This document shows positions 12,856 through 24,124 of a stretch of DNA of 64,000 nucleotides, one piece after another; positions within the stretch are counted from its first letter, which is position 1, and each line of letters opens with the position of its first letter. The translations under genes and the position numbers were made by a program. This DNA is from Conchocele bisecta (taxonomy: Eukaryota; Mollusca; Bivalvia; Lucinida; Thyasiridae). Location: the NCBI GenBank assembly GCA_029237695.1, contig CM055272.1, positions 18,774,042 through 18,838,041 on the forward strand, read 5' to 3'. Below the pieces are notes generated by a model. That model ran no database searches, was not told the origin of the DNA, and worked only from the letters and a program-made list of their open reading frames with translations.

Positions 12856-13651
12856 TGTGGGAATCCAGGTTTAATTTCAGCAAAACTTACTGAATCTGAA
12901 AAAGACAATCGCACACACAACTACCAGAGTATTCATGATATAGTCTGGAGGAAGTTCGCTAGACCCAAAATTAGCGTCCACACGATGTTTTTTTACAGTT
13001 TCTTAATGTTCAACATATTGTCATTCAGAATCCGAATGGTGCCACCTTGTCACCCTTGAGGAAATTGAGAAATTCAAGATGGCCGCCATGAATGTTGCCG
13101 AAACATGTTTCGGTCATACTCGGGTGCAAGTGTGAGTTTTTCCAATGACAACAGTGTATGAATTTGTTTTAAATACACCACCACATTTATTACTACTATT
13201 ACTAAGTATTTTAATCACACATAATGACGGATTTTGGTATTGTAATATACCCGATCTAGAGGTACAGTCCTGTGATTTTGGCCAAATTTAGAGAAAGAAT
13301 GCCATAAAAATCATTAAAACTGGTAATAAAAAGAAGTATGCTTTGGAAAGAACGTGTCGTTATATAAATTAATCTAATTTACTTTTCAGTCATGGAAAGT
13401 TTTCAATAGCGTACTTAAAATTACCAATCACTCCGAAACAACGCTGCAATGTTTTCACTTCATTTTGCACTTTTCGCACAATAATATATTCCCTCAACAC
13501 CCTGCATCGGCCGTGGCTATTTGCTGTTTATAAAGCATATACTAATTTGTACACACTTATTATTTAATCAGTATTAGGTATGTGATTTATTGAACTTCAG
13601 TGGCTGAATGACGAACAACATGGACGCTGATCATACTGCGGATAAGACCAT

Positions 13652-15700
13652 GTGATGCGCCACACAGCTGGAATATGGAACGCCATATGGTCGGATATGT
13701 TTATCGAAACGACGTTCAAGCGATATGGACACGGACCTGGTGGACTGGTTGGTATCACGCTCAATCGGTCGGCATTGAAGAGGTGGGCGTTAAGTCAACA
13801 CACGTGCAGTCGCCTCATCAAGGATGTTGCTGAAATGAGAGATGACACTGGGACACAGTCAGTGATGAAGCACAAGGCAGAAATGAAAAGTAGAAAATAT
13901 GAAGATCAGGGATATGCTGGAGACATGTGTGGATCCACTGAAACCTGATGACCATCCAGATGGTATTATGAACATTGTATCTGGACAAATAGGCACCGAT
14001 AAAGTAAACGTTGATGATTCGGTTCAGATTGGTACACAGCAGTTGACTGATTACGAAGCGAGTTGACCGAACGGTTTTCACGGAGCACTGACAAACAAGG
14101 TTGTAACTATGAGTGTCATGAAGAAAGCAATCAAATGTGGATCTGGTGAAGTATTTGATACACAACTGATATATTCAAGTTCAATGGGCATCATTACTAC
14201 TCGTGACATTGACATGAAGAGCGTGTTCCAGCATGAATTATCACCAATCCCAACATCAATGTTCGAAGACAGTGGTGATAGGAGAATCATGAAAACAAAA
14301 TCGACATTAAAAACGAAGTTCCAAGTCGAGCACTCAACGCGAACAATGATGAAATCGGATGTCATCATTGTTGATGGATGCGCGATTATTTGGTGTATCC
14401 ACTGGCCAGCCACTGGAACCGTGCAGGACTTTGTTGACCAATACTGGACATATGTTCATAGGAAACTTCAGAAAGCTGACGTTTTTCGTGTTTTTGATCG
14501 CTACCAAGAGTACAGCATCAATAGTTACACACGAAGGTCTCGAGAATCTAGGAAGGCAGATACTGGACACAAACTTAGATTAGCAACACCACTGCCATCA
14601 CAAAATACGATCCTGACCACTACAGAGAACAAGGTTCAGCTTATTGATATCCAATGCCAGCAGATCCAGGAAAATGCGAAAAACATTGTACCAACCGATG
14701 AATGTTTCGAACACCGACTGATAGTCATAGGTTCTAGCAACGCACCAACATAGATTCATCATGGGGTCGTGATAACCCGAACTGACATGACGACAAGTCA
14801 TGAAGAGGCAGATACAATTATTGCTCAGCAAATGGTAAGCGCTGCTACCCAATATGCGTCCTGTATAGCTGTAGTATGTGATGACACAGATGTGTTCGTT
14901 CTATTACTACACTACTAGCAGAAGAAGTTGACATGCACGCTTCTCATGGAAGTAACCAGCTCACAGAGAACTGTTGTTGACATTGGCGCAACAGCAAGCA
15001 AGCACTCTACAGTAGTAGAACATCTCTTGGCAGCCCATGCACTATCTGGTTGCGACACGGTAGCACAAATGTGTGGGATTGGAAAGGCCCGAGTTCTTAA
15101 GGTTCTCTTGAAAGGATGTACATTGGTGAACCTTGGCAATCCTGTTGCGAATATACAATATGTTATTTCAGAGGCCACAACATTCATTGCATCTTGTTAT
15201 GGATACAAGATCAAAGGCAGCATGTCTGACATTCGTTTCGAAATATGGTCAGCAAAAACAGCGAGGAGAAATATCGGCAAGACTCCAGATTTGTGATCAC
15301 TGCCGCCAACATCGGAAGCATTTGCAGAAAACGTTAAACGAGCACATCTGCAAACTTCAATTTGGAAGGCTGCTTGGAGCCAGATACCCCAAACCTTGTC
15401 GCCATAGAGTGGGGTTGGTTCAAATACAACAATTCAAAAATGCTTTCAGCAGTGACTCTGCCTTCAGATAAACTACCAGCTACAGCAGCTATCATGCAGA
15501 TGATTCGATGTGGTTGTTCATCAGAACAACCATGTGCGACTGCCAGATGTGGATGTTACACAGCTCGGTTAGCGTGTACCATCTTCTGCAGCTGTAGCAG
15601 CACAGGCCATTGTCAAAACCGATGGACGAAAGATGCCGCAGATTTATGTGACAACGATACATGCAACGAGACCGAAGAACCAGATTTCGCCGATGAATGA
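13652..15700 (+). pseudogene. Broken gene, uncharacterised EADT/DTD/SGCDT family (FEN/XPG-like)
   Basis: The 5' part (13652-13948) encodes a segment with GPGGLVG and RWALSQHTC, which I recall from N-terminal parts of this invertebrate family. One frame from 14109 continues to about 15385, with in-frame stops at 14751-14753, 14916-14918 and 15294-15296. A frameshift near 15385 leads to the C-terminus, ending at 15700. Motifs in order are EEADTIIA (from 14802), CDDTDVFVLLL (gat-gac-aca-gat at 14880-14891) and LSGCDT followed by GIGK (15042-15086). These resemble in order the acidic motifs and helix-hairpin of FEN1/XPG nucleases (EAEA, D-x-D, GCDY...GIG). The C-terminus is Cys-rich with C-x-C spacing (RCGC, ARCGCY, FCSCS). 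Nuclease or transposase function is inference. Confidence 0.65.
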
Positions 15701-16104
15701 AGCCATTCTTTTAACAACGCCCATCACTCGTGATGTATACGAGCAACCACGTTACATGAGAATCATTATTGTCGTGATAATAAGTATACACTGACGAGTA
15801 TAACATATTTGCGCTAATATGTATAAACCTGCTGCTGTGGAGATTGTCTCCGCCACAGGTATATGAATACAGCTGGCTCATATATTTTATATTCAGAGTA
15901 TGTTGTAAATAGCAATTGGTGGGCGCTTGGTATCTTGCAATGATAACTTAGGTAAAAACGTACTACATAACTATTGATATATGCTGTACTAAATATTGAC
16001 ACGTCAATATATAATAGGTCCGATACTGTATACGCTCTTGGTGCTGTCCCGCTACAGACATACTTATATACTATATTCATGATTTTCATTAATTTTCCAT
16101 ATAT

Positions 16105-16430
16105 TTTGGCGGCCATCTTCAATTTTCATTTTGGACAAAACAGTAAAGTAGTTAATGCTATCAGTGTGTCATTTAACGAATAATATATACCAAATTGATT
16201 GGTCTAATTCGAATAGCAAACACATTACGATATTGATTATAATTTTTTATATATGTGGCGGCCATCTTGAATTTCGATTATGGAAATTCTAATTAAGTAA
16301 TTAAGTGCCCAATACTATCAAGGTATTATTCCGCTTGAAAAAAACGAATAATATACACCAAAGGGGTTGATCTAACTTGAATAACAAACAAAATACGACA
16401 TTGATTATTATTTTTTATACATATGGTGGC
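16105..16430. repeat. Subterminal tandem repeat, about 150-168 bp period
   Basis: GGCGGCCATCTT-type blocks recur near 16109, 16256 and 16423. Each is followed by related sequence including ACGAATAATATA and ACGA(C/T)ATTGATTAT. The array lies just inside the right TIR of the 12965-16547 transposon. Subterminal repeats often bind transposases; that role is not shown here. Confidence 0.55.
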
Positions 16431-16547
16431 GATCTTGGATATCTCAATATCCTCAAGGGTGTCAAGGTGGCACCCTGCGGTTTTGCAATTAGTAGACATC
16501 CAAGTTATCAAAACCATCAAAACATTTCGTGTGGACGGTAATTTTGG

Positions 16548-17116
16548 CATCTGCACTAATAAGAGTATATAGTATTTTCTTTATATAGCTTTTTGGAGGG
16601 AGTGGGGTGAGTTTTGGGTGGTGATGGTGAGTTGTGGAAGGAATAGTACGCTATATTGGGAACTGTTTCCGCTTGCATACCTTGTTACTATTAACACCAT
16701 CCAAGCACAATATTTCACCAGTCTTCTTCCATCCTGAAGTAAATACAAGTAAATTATGTCATTAATATTGACATTAACATATTTACGAAATCTTAATCGG
16801 TGATGTACTTATTCACTGTCAAATTGTCTACTTTAAGAAAACAAGTTACTTGAACAAGAAGATGTCCCGTAGACAATGCCGAAGTTAAAATGTATCCACC
16901 CGGGAGTCAGAAGTCAAAACATTCCATTCTTAAAGTCGGTTGAAAATGTGCACAGCTCAGTCATGGGTATTTGACTATTCAGAATGAGTACGTTTTGACT
17001 GCTCAAATTGGTATGTTTTGACTTCTCGAATGGGCACGTTTTGACTCCGAAACGTATGGTGGCATATTTCTGCCATCCACATACCGTGATAACGTGATAG
17101 CTCAGTCGTCCCACTA
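16548..17116. other. Gene-free spacer with a short imperfect repeat
   Basis: Three imperfect units related to GAATGGGTACGTTTTGACT lie at about 16978-17046. Nothing else is recognisable. Confidence 0.4.
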
Positions 17117-18034
17117 CACCTTATAAGACGTCTTAACTACACAATTATCGCGTCTAGACGTCTTACTAACTGGTCAGGACGTGATAAATTAGACGCGATA
17201 ATTATCACGAAATCTTGTCAAAAACGTGATGCTGCCAATTAATGACATCCATTTTTATTTGAATGTCTTCAGATGTTCTCATCTAATAAAGACAATAAGA
17301 CAACTTATAGGTACATGCCCACTCAGTAGGTACAAACTGTTCTTTACATCAGAGACATAATCTGAGACATTTCCTGGCAAAATAAACATGCGTGCACCAT
17401 TATCCCACTTATTGATTGCCATTATAATACATTTTATATCAGACGTAAATTTACACGCTCATATCAGGGGTGATAACAGTGTTTGCTTAAAATGTTAACG
17501 GCCATTACTATTTAATCTCTGTATGTATGTTATGATGAGCAATGACCATACATTATAATCTGTCGAAAATATTATTTTTTTCAGGTGACGCATTTAATTA
17601 GTATAAATAATGAAAAAATTACATGCCTCATTTGCATATGAAAATAGCTTGATACCACCGCGCGTCACTATCAGTAAAATAAATATTACTAAATGATTGT
17701 ATCTGTATAGCGGGCACTTGTAATGTTTAGGACTGGTGGAATAGTGACACAGTTATACACTTATTTAATCCCTATAAAGAACATTTTGGGCTTACTGAGT
17801 GGGCATGTACCTTTAATAAGTTTTATCTCGTCGTGACCAGTTAGTAAGACGTCTTGACGCGCTCAGTATCTCGTCAAGACGACATACTGACCAATCAAGA
17901 CCAGATAAAGTGTAATACAAATTATGTCACTAGTGGGCAGTGTCACGTGTTTGAGGACATTTCGTCTTATTTATCGCGTCCAATTCATCTCGTTTTGATG
18001 CGATATTTATCTGGTAAAGCCTACTTATAAGGTG
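17117..18034. mobile_element. Outer MITE, split by an inner TIR element
   Basis: The outer ends are CACCTTATAAG (17117) and CTTATAAGGTG (18034). Inside, AGACGTCTTACTAACTGGTC (about 17156) is mirrored by GACCAGTTAGTAAGACGTCT (about 17836). The 17307-17816 element has inserted between these arms. Confidence 0.6.
17307..17816 (-). mobile_element. Non-autonomous TIR element, same family as 8529-9046, inverted
   Basis: The ends are AGGTACATGCCCACTCAGTA and TACTGAGTGGGCATGTACCT. Internal blocks (GGCAAAATAAACAT, TTCAGGTGACGCAT, CATTTGCATATGA, GGACTGGTGGAATAGTGACA) run in reverse order and complement relative to 8529-9046. It contains no ORF. Confidence 0.75.
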
Positions 18035-18985
18035 GCCATCTTGGATGACGCAATCACAAGATTTCGACAAAAAATGCTCCAGAGTGACCGTCTCCTCGAC
18101 ACCTTCAATTTGATATATCACGTGAATATATTTGGTCAAATGTGAAATTTGATCCCCATGGCCATGCACATTTTTGATATCGGGGTCATCATTTTAACAA
18201 ATCTGAAAGAGCAGTGTCGACTATTGATAATTCCTGCCAAGTTTCGTGGAAATCGGTCAGGCGATTCCTGAAAATAATTTTTTTTAAGATTTTGAAATAT
18301 GTTTCTATGGCGGCCATCTTGGGCTATGCGATGACCTCAATTTTAACAAGTATGAAAAAGGCTTCACACAAGCACCGTAAGTGTGAGTTTGACCAACATT
18401 GGCCAACCGGTTCACAAGAAGAAGCTTGCACTATATATTAAAAGGATGCACTTTCGTCTTTTCGGCGGCCATCTTGGATGACGTAATCATCCGATTTCGA
18501 CAAATAAATGCTGCAGAGTGATCGTCTCCTCGATACCTTCGATTTGATACAGAACACGACCATATTTGGTCAGATTCGAATTCGACTCCTACTTGACTGC
18601 CCCCCCCACCCCCCCCCCACCCCCCCCCGCGGGCCCCGCTCATTTTTGATCCCGGGGTTATCATTTTAACAAATCTGAAAGAGCGTTGACGATCGATTAT
18701 TACTGCCAAGTGTCGTTGAAATCGGTCTGGCGGTTCGTGAGAAGAAGTTTTTTTCAAGAATTTTACCTACTTTTTTACCGTGGCCATCTTGGATATGCGA
18801 TGACATCCATTTAAAGTTTAACAAATCTGAAAAGGAGTAACACATGTACCATCTCCATGAAGTTTGGTCAACATCGTTCCAGCGGTTCAGAAGAAGAGCT
18901 CGGAAAGGTGTTGACGGAGGACGGACGACGATGGATGAAAAGCGGTAACAATAGCTCACTAGAGCGTTTGGCTCAGGTGAGCTAA
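18030..18985. repeat. Two direct copies of a ~440-bp repeat
   Basis: GGCCATCTTGGATGACG at about 18033 and 18466, GTCTCCTCGA(C/T)ACCTTC, a GAAATCGGTC segment (about 18246 and 18718) and the TCACAAGAAGAAGCT-like end at about 18410 and 18885 occur in the same order twice. The second copy continues into CTCAGGTGAGCTAAAAC near 18975, a short hairpin with GCTCACTAGAGCG. ORFs over this region are not supported as genes. Confidence 0.65.
18600..18640. repeat. Poly-C tract
   Basis: A C-homopolymer-like tract broken only by a few A residues, followed by GCGGGCCCCGC. It explains a glycine run in a spurious minus-strand ORF. Confidence 0.95.
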
Positions 18986-19995
18986 AACAAGTGGGTAAGT
19001 TTTGACCAACATCAGGAAGTGGTTCACGGTCTCCTCCGCTCCACATTCTCAGAGGGGGCTTACATTTTTTTGCTATCTGTGGATAGATAATAAGATTGCT
19101 ATTTTTCCTCAGGTGTAAAATGTTTGCCAAATTATGTAATGGGTAAATAAATAACATGTTGAACTCCTTGTGGCATTTTGAAATCGTTTCACATCATACT
19201 AAGTAAAATGGTCATAGGAATGTTTATTGTAACCTTATTTTGTGGTGCTTGAGAATAATAACCTTTTACTGAAGGTTTGAAGTGAAAAAAAATCTGTATT
19301 TGTGTGTACTAAATTACAAAAAAATCACTTGTGTGAATAGTCATTTTCGCCAATTGAGGATATTATATCAATTTCACTTTGTTTTTAGATGATTTGAGAA
19401 AGATCAATTTGTCTTTACAAATAGACTTCCACTCAGTATGTACGCGCAGGAATTGTGTTTTCATTCAGCAATGTGAATGTATTCAGCAATTTGGGTGTTT
19501 TAGTTAATTAAACAAATATTTGGGGTGGGGGATCGCTGGATGTGGGTTGAACTATACTTATAGCCATTTGTCATTATTTTGGAATATTATTAAGTAAGTC
19601 TAATCGCACTATACCTCTGTCTTCGTTCGTAATTTCATGCGTGCTTGTTTTCTTAATGACGATATACTCTGTTGCAAGAGTAGAAAGTTCCTCGATATAT
19701 TTTTGTCTAATTTTAAGCGTTTCTGTCTTTTAGATAAAGACGGATAATGTTCATAGCCCCATAAATCTGTGTCACCGTGCCTTCCATTTGTTGCAGCATT
19801 CGTGGCGTTTGTGGGAAACCAAGAATCATCATGTAGACACACATTGTGGCCAACTATTTTTAAAATCGATTAAGAAATAATAGTTGTCATTAACGTATGT
19901 TCATATGTATTGTATACGCCGGTACGTACGCACATACATGAACTATCGCTATATATACTCCTGCCTATCGGTGAGGAGATAATAGCCATGTCTTG
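18986..19995. other. Gene-free stretch
   Basis: AT-rich DNA with no recognisable gene, RNA gene or repeat structure. The minus-strand ORFs here are short and featureless. Confidence 0.4.
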
Positions 19996-20495
19996 TAAAT
20001 GGCTGACGGTAAGACGGAAGGGTGGGCAACCTGAACTCAATCTGTCCCCATCCCATCAAACAACTAGTTGCGGCAGCGGGTGAAGGACTGTCAACATGAT
20101 TTGACACTTGGCCTTGTTTTATAATTACAATGACAGAACACGAGCAACTGACGATCAATGATTCTGTAATCAACGCACCTTATGTCAACTGGATCTGAAG
20201 AGAAATGTGTGACACATCGTATCTTTTTTGCCGTTCCTGTACAAACCGTAGAGTGTTTTCGCGCAACGCCGTATCATTGTATACACTTTCTTACGGAAAC
20301 TCTAGAAAATGCCATAAAACATGTCATATCCTACATGTAGAGAGCTGAATTTTCGCGATAATTTAGACTGTATTTACTGGATATCGCCACCAAAAATAGA
20401 CAATAACACGTGCGTGTTAGGCAGAAAAAGGCACTTTCATCACGTTCCATCGATTCATCAAACGAATTATTCAGAAAATACGTTGTTATTAATAT
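19996..20495. repeat. 490-bp dispersed repeat, copy A
   Basis: It is nearly identical, in the same orientation, to about 26655-27142. Shared blocks include CAACTAGTTGCGGCAGCGGG, AACACGAGCAACTGACGATC and CATCACGTTCCATCGATTC. Copy A is followed directly by the 3' end of a LINE, and copy B by other sequence. No function is evident. Confidence 0.85.
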
Positions 20496-20672
20496 TGTGA
20501 GCACAATATAGAATATAAAAATCGTTTATTGCTTAAGCCATGCTGGCTCTTGAGCACAATAGTAATTAACAAACATACAGGCAACATGACAATGCAAGCA
20601 AGATGACAGACAGTGGACTTGAAAGGTAGTGTATGTGTACACTAAATGGAAGTTTTGTAAATACAAAGTTGC

Positions 20673-20675
<3 letters not shown>

Positions 20676-20725
<50 letters not shown>
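20676..20725. repeat. (GA)n microsatellite in LINE 3' UTR
   Basis: About 25 GA dinucleotides. The sister LINE copy has a matching CT run at 29863-29902, seen in the opposite orientation. Confidence 0.95.
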
Positions 20726-20729
<4 letters not shown>

Positions 20730-20897
20730 TTAATTTATGGGAATGGAAAATTCAGAATACTTGAAAAAGGTACGTTGAAATGTTGTCAATCGACACAGTA
20801 TGAAAGAAAATGTCCCCTACAAATCAGACATACGCACATAATACGAATTCGCCTGCATACATCTATCAATGTATATAAACATTTAAGTTGACATACG

Positions 20898-22127
20898 TTA
20901 TAGATGTGACAATATTTCATCTCTCCTTTTAAATGATTTAGCAATGAACGTTCCTAGGTTTCTTACTTTCCTTTGATTATTTGACTTGATCAAACTAAGT
21001 ACTTTAAACATACTTGGGCGCTGTCGGTAAAATGTATCTACATACTGCAAGCGTAAATCAGTGTACATAGCGCATTCAAATAGAAAATTATATTCATCTT
21101 CTAAAACGTTACATAGATTGCATTTTCTGTTTTCAATGGGTATTTTGTTTGGCTTGTGCCATCTTCCTGTTTCTATAGCTAATATATGTGAGGATACTCT
21201 AAGTTTTGTAAAAGAAACCCGAAATTGTCTAATTGTGAAAATGTCCAAATATGACTGATACTCAAACTGTGCAAACTGTCTGTAAAAATAGTGCTCTACT
21301 AGATTACACTAGTCTGGAATTCCAGTTTTTGATAAAATTATCAGTTAACCTCTGCTTTAATATGCTTAAAAAATACTTGATATCGTCAACGCATTGTGCC
21401 AACCATACATGATGAAAGCCAAGACTAGATAACAATGCTTTAACAAGGAACGCCCAGTTAGTTTTATTTGGTCTTTCAGTAATATCATTCAACATCATTT
21501 TATACAGAACATTTATATATTTACGATCTGTCGCCCCAGTTACCTTAAACCAATACTTAATACTATTATAGAATATGTGTCTCTTTAAAGATGTCCGTCC
21601 TAGCTCTCCATATATAAAATCATTTTGGTTTGATAGTTTGACACCCAATAATCGTTTACAAAACTGTAAGTGTATTCGTTCAATCTGGTTTGCTTGGCTA
21701 AATCCCCAAATTTCCCCTCCGTAATTTAAAATAGGTAACACGAGCTTATCAAATAAATCTAACACACACTTTGGTTTGAGGTCCGTGAACTGATACAGAT
21801 ACTTGTTTAATTTGAACATAGCCTTTCGCGCTTGCCCAGCTAATGTAGTTTGAGCGTTCACAAAAGACCCGCCTGTACAAATACAATTCCAAGATAAGAA
21901 AACTTGGATACAATTTCTATTTCAGAGTTATTGTAATAAAAATGTGTATTTAAAGGTAGTCTACCACCCTTACGGAAAATCATAATTTTGGTTTTATCAG
22001 TATTAACAGTTAATTTCCATCTTTGACAATACTCATAAAGAATATTTAAACCATTTTGCAAACCCTCCGACGATTCAGAAAATATGATTATGTCATCAGC
22101 ATATAACAATAGGAATAATATTGCCAT
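20898..22127 (-). pseudogene. LINE reverse transcriptase C-terminal half, broken
   Basis: Segments at 21858-22127, 21304-21861 and 20898-21248 (minus) together encode the RT from the catalytic YADD block (residues ALLYADD-like, near 22100) to the C-terminus. A zinc-knuckle-like CNLCNV...FECAMY segment is near the end. The first two segments are out of frame with each other near 21860. A stop separates the second and third near 21304. The homologous region of copy B is at 28440-29690. YADD is intact here, but the fingers and first palm motifs are missing. Confidence 0.8.
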
Positions 22128-22394
22128 AGTGGTAGTAATCTCGCCTCAGATGTAGAAGTGTCTAGTGATAACCTAGAACACCCGCTGTGCCATCATCACA
22201 GGGAGGTACTGTTCAAAAATCAAAAGTTACAATGACCATTACATCGACTATCTCTCAAGATCGCCTCAACTCTACACTTCTGTACCTAGGTAGTCAAATC
22301 ATGTATGTGGTGATGTATTAGTGCCTAAGTGTTGGAGGGCATCATTCCTTACCTTAACTCCCAAGGCAAACAAATACAAGATTGAATTTTGACG

Positions 22395-22595
22395 ACACCA
22401 GGGGTACAGCTATTCTAGCCTCCTTACTTCAACTGCTTTGAAGAAACCGATTATAAAAGAGGAAACAAACCCCACTTCTGAAACCATTGTCAAGGTCATT
22501 ACCAAGGTACAAATTGTCTCCCCTATTATCATAAAAACCAAGTATACTTCAATGCAGTTGAAGTAAGGAGGCTAGAATAGCTGTACCCCTGGTGT
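22395..22595. mobile_element. Foldback/MITE with perfect 42-bp inverted repeats
   Basis: Arms at 22395-22436 and 22554-22595 are exact reverse complements, starting ACACCAGGGGTACAGCTATT. The 117-bp centre shares sequence with the complement of 26590-26655 (GACAATTTGTCTC, AAGTATACTTGG). The right arm ends where the retroelement integrase reading frame starts (22593-22595). This element therefore marks the 5' break of the Gypsy element. Confidence 0.75.
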
Positions 22596-23100
22596 AGGTC
22601 TTGTGACATATGTCAAAAGACTGTGTCAAAGGGACACATCATCAAGGTTCCGTTAGGAACTATGCCATTGATAGACACTCCATTCCAACGAGTCGCAGTT
22701 GACATTGTAGGGCCAATTTTTCCAGCTACCGATCGGAAGAATCGTTACATACTAACGTTAGTTGATTATGCATCCAGGTACCTAGAAGCGGTACCACTAC
22801 CAGGCATCGACGCCGAACGAGTCGCGGAAGCTCTCGTGGACATGTTCAGTAGACTGGGTATCCCCGAGGAGATGCTCACCGATCGGGGTAGTCAATTTAC
22901 TTCGGCAGTCATGGAGGAAGTGAGTAGATTGTTATCGCTGAGACAATTAACCACAACACCGTACCACCCACAGTGTAACGGTCTCGTGGAACGGTTCAAT
23001 GGTACATTAAAGCAAATGCTTCGTAGAATGGCAAGCGAACGTCCCAAATCCCAAAGATTGGGACAAATACATCAACGCGCTCCTATTCGGGTATCGCGAA
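22593..23100 (+). pseudogene. Ty3/Gypsy integrase catalytic core
   Basis: The frame opens with the last part of an integrase zinc finger, C-x2-C-x2-C-Q (tgt codons at 22593, 22602 and 22611). In the segment from 22623, the catalytic triad is intact: Asp27 in VAVDIVGP, Asp87 in LTDRGSQF, Glu123 in NGLVERFNGTLK. D87 and E123 are separated by 35 residues, the DD35E spacing of retroviral and Gypsy integrases. Near 23042-23056 a 7-bp tandem duplication (cccaaat/cccaaag) breaks the frame. The 5' half of the element, including gag and protease, is absent. Confidence 0.85.
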
Positions 23101-24124
23101 GTCCCTCAAGAAAGTTTGGCTTTCTCACCGTTTGAACTACTGTACGGAAGGACCGTTCGGGGTACCATGAGCATACTAAGACATCTGTGGTACGAGAAGG
23201 ACATAGAGGACAACGTCAAAACGACGTATCAGTACGTCCTCGACTTGCGCGAACGTCTCGAGCAAACGTGCGAAATCGCGCATGATAACTTGAAGAGTGC
23301 GTCCAAAAAGTACGCAAAGTACTACAACCGTAAGACCCGTAGTAGGCAGTATGCAGTGGCAGATCAGGTACATGTACTACTACCGACAGACAACAACAAA
23401 TTGCTTCTTATGTGGAAGGGACCATACCCCATAACAGAGGTAGTTAATGAGTGGGACTATAGGGTTGACATGGGACGAAAGTTGAAAACCTTTCATGCAA
23501 ACATGTTAAAGATGTACGAGACTAGGCCTGAGCACCCGGGGAAGGGAATACTCACTGTAATAAACGCGGCCGTGATAGAAGACACAGTAGAGGGGGATCC
23601 TAGTCCAAGTGGGTGTAGTGCCGAAGAAAACATGTTATGTCCCAGGGGATTAGAGTCCGATTCGGAGAGCAAAGTTGACCTGTCGCCTGACTTAGGCAAG
23701 AAACAAAAGACCCAAGTCAAAAAGATCTTACGGGTATTCACCCATGTCCTGAGGGACGCACCAGGACACACCCATATAGAGAAACATGAGATAAAGTTGT
23801 CAACGCAAGACCCATTAAGAATTAAGGGGTACCCTATCCCATTTAAGGTCAGGGAAACAGTCAGCCAGGAAGTAGAGGATATGCTCAAGCTAGGTGTCAT
23901 AGAACCTTCAAAATCACCCTACTCATCCCCAGTAATTCTGGTTAGGAAAAAGGACAGTGGGCATTGATTTCCGGCAACAGTTGGTTTACCTAAACAAAGC
24001 CAAGGTTGCAAATTCCAGACTAATGAGGTGGGCCTTGATACTGCAACCTTAACGAATGCGTATTGTTGCGATACAAGGGGTCGACAATCTGGGGGCAGAC
24101 TACCTGAGCAGGGTATCGGGGTAG
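23056..24124 (+). pseudogene. Ty3/Gypsy integrase C-terminus joined to RT start and RNase H end
   Basis: The frame resumes with FSPFELLYGRT and a GPY/F module (WKGPYPI...HANMLKMY, about 23420-23520). After a spacer it enters the RT N-terminus (MLKLGVIEPSKSPYSSPVIL, VRKKDSG, about 23880-23960). At about 23963 the frame shifts to IDFRQ and jumps straight to an RNase H C-terminal sequence (RLMRWALILQP, then GVDNLGADYLSR), ending at 24124. One TAA lies in it near 24045. The RT palm with its catalytic YxDD box and most of RNase H are deleted. The order integrase-RT-RNase H differs from canonical Ty3/Gypsy and resembles the Gmr1-like group. Confidence 0.75.

Larger units (their letters stand above)
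12965..16547 (+). mobile_element. TIR DNA transposon carrying a FEN/XPG-like gene (dead)
   Basis: The left end (12965-13088) and right end (about 16424-16547) are imperfect inverted repeats. The left starts CCAAAATTAGCGTCCACACG and the right ends CGTGTGGACGGTAATTTTGG. Further in, GGTGCCACCTTG and CACCCTTGAGGA on the left match their complements near 16450-16480, and AAGATGGCCGCC near 13077 has a diverged complement near 16424. The interior holds one recognisable gene remnant (13652-15700) on the plus strand. Target duplication is not evident. A second, different TIR element with a related gene is at 59342-63419. Confidence 0.65.
20507..22127 (-). mobile_element. 5'-truncated non-LTR retrotransposon, copy A (minus)
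   Basis: The 3' end near 20507 carries the complement of AATAAACGAT and adjoins the 490-bp repeat. The 3' UTR contains a (GA)n run. The copy stops abruptly at 22127, inside the RT just before YADD, which is classic 5' truncation. It is highly similar to the plus-strand copy at about 27860-30080. Confidence 0.85.

Noticed and set aside
18431..18757. 108-codon minus ORF with a Gly run
   Set aside because: The Gly run comes from the poly-C tract and the ORF lies within a repeat.
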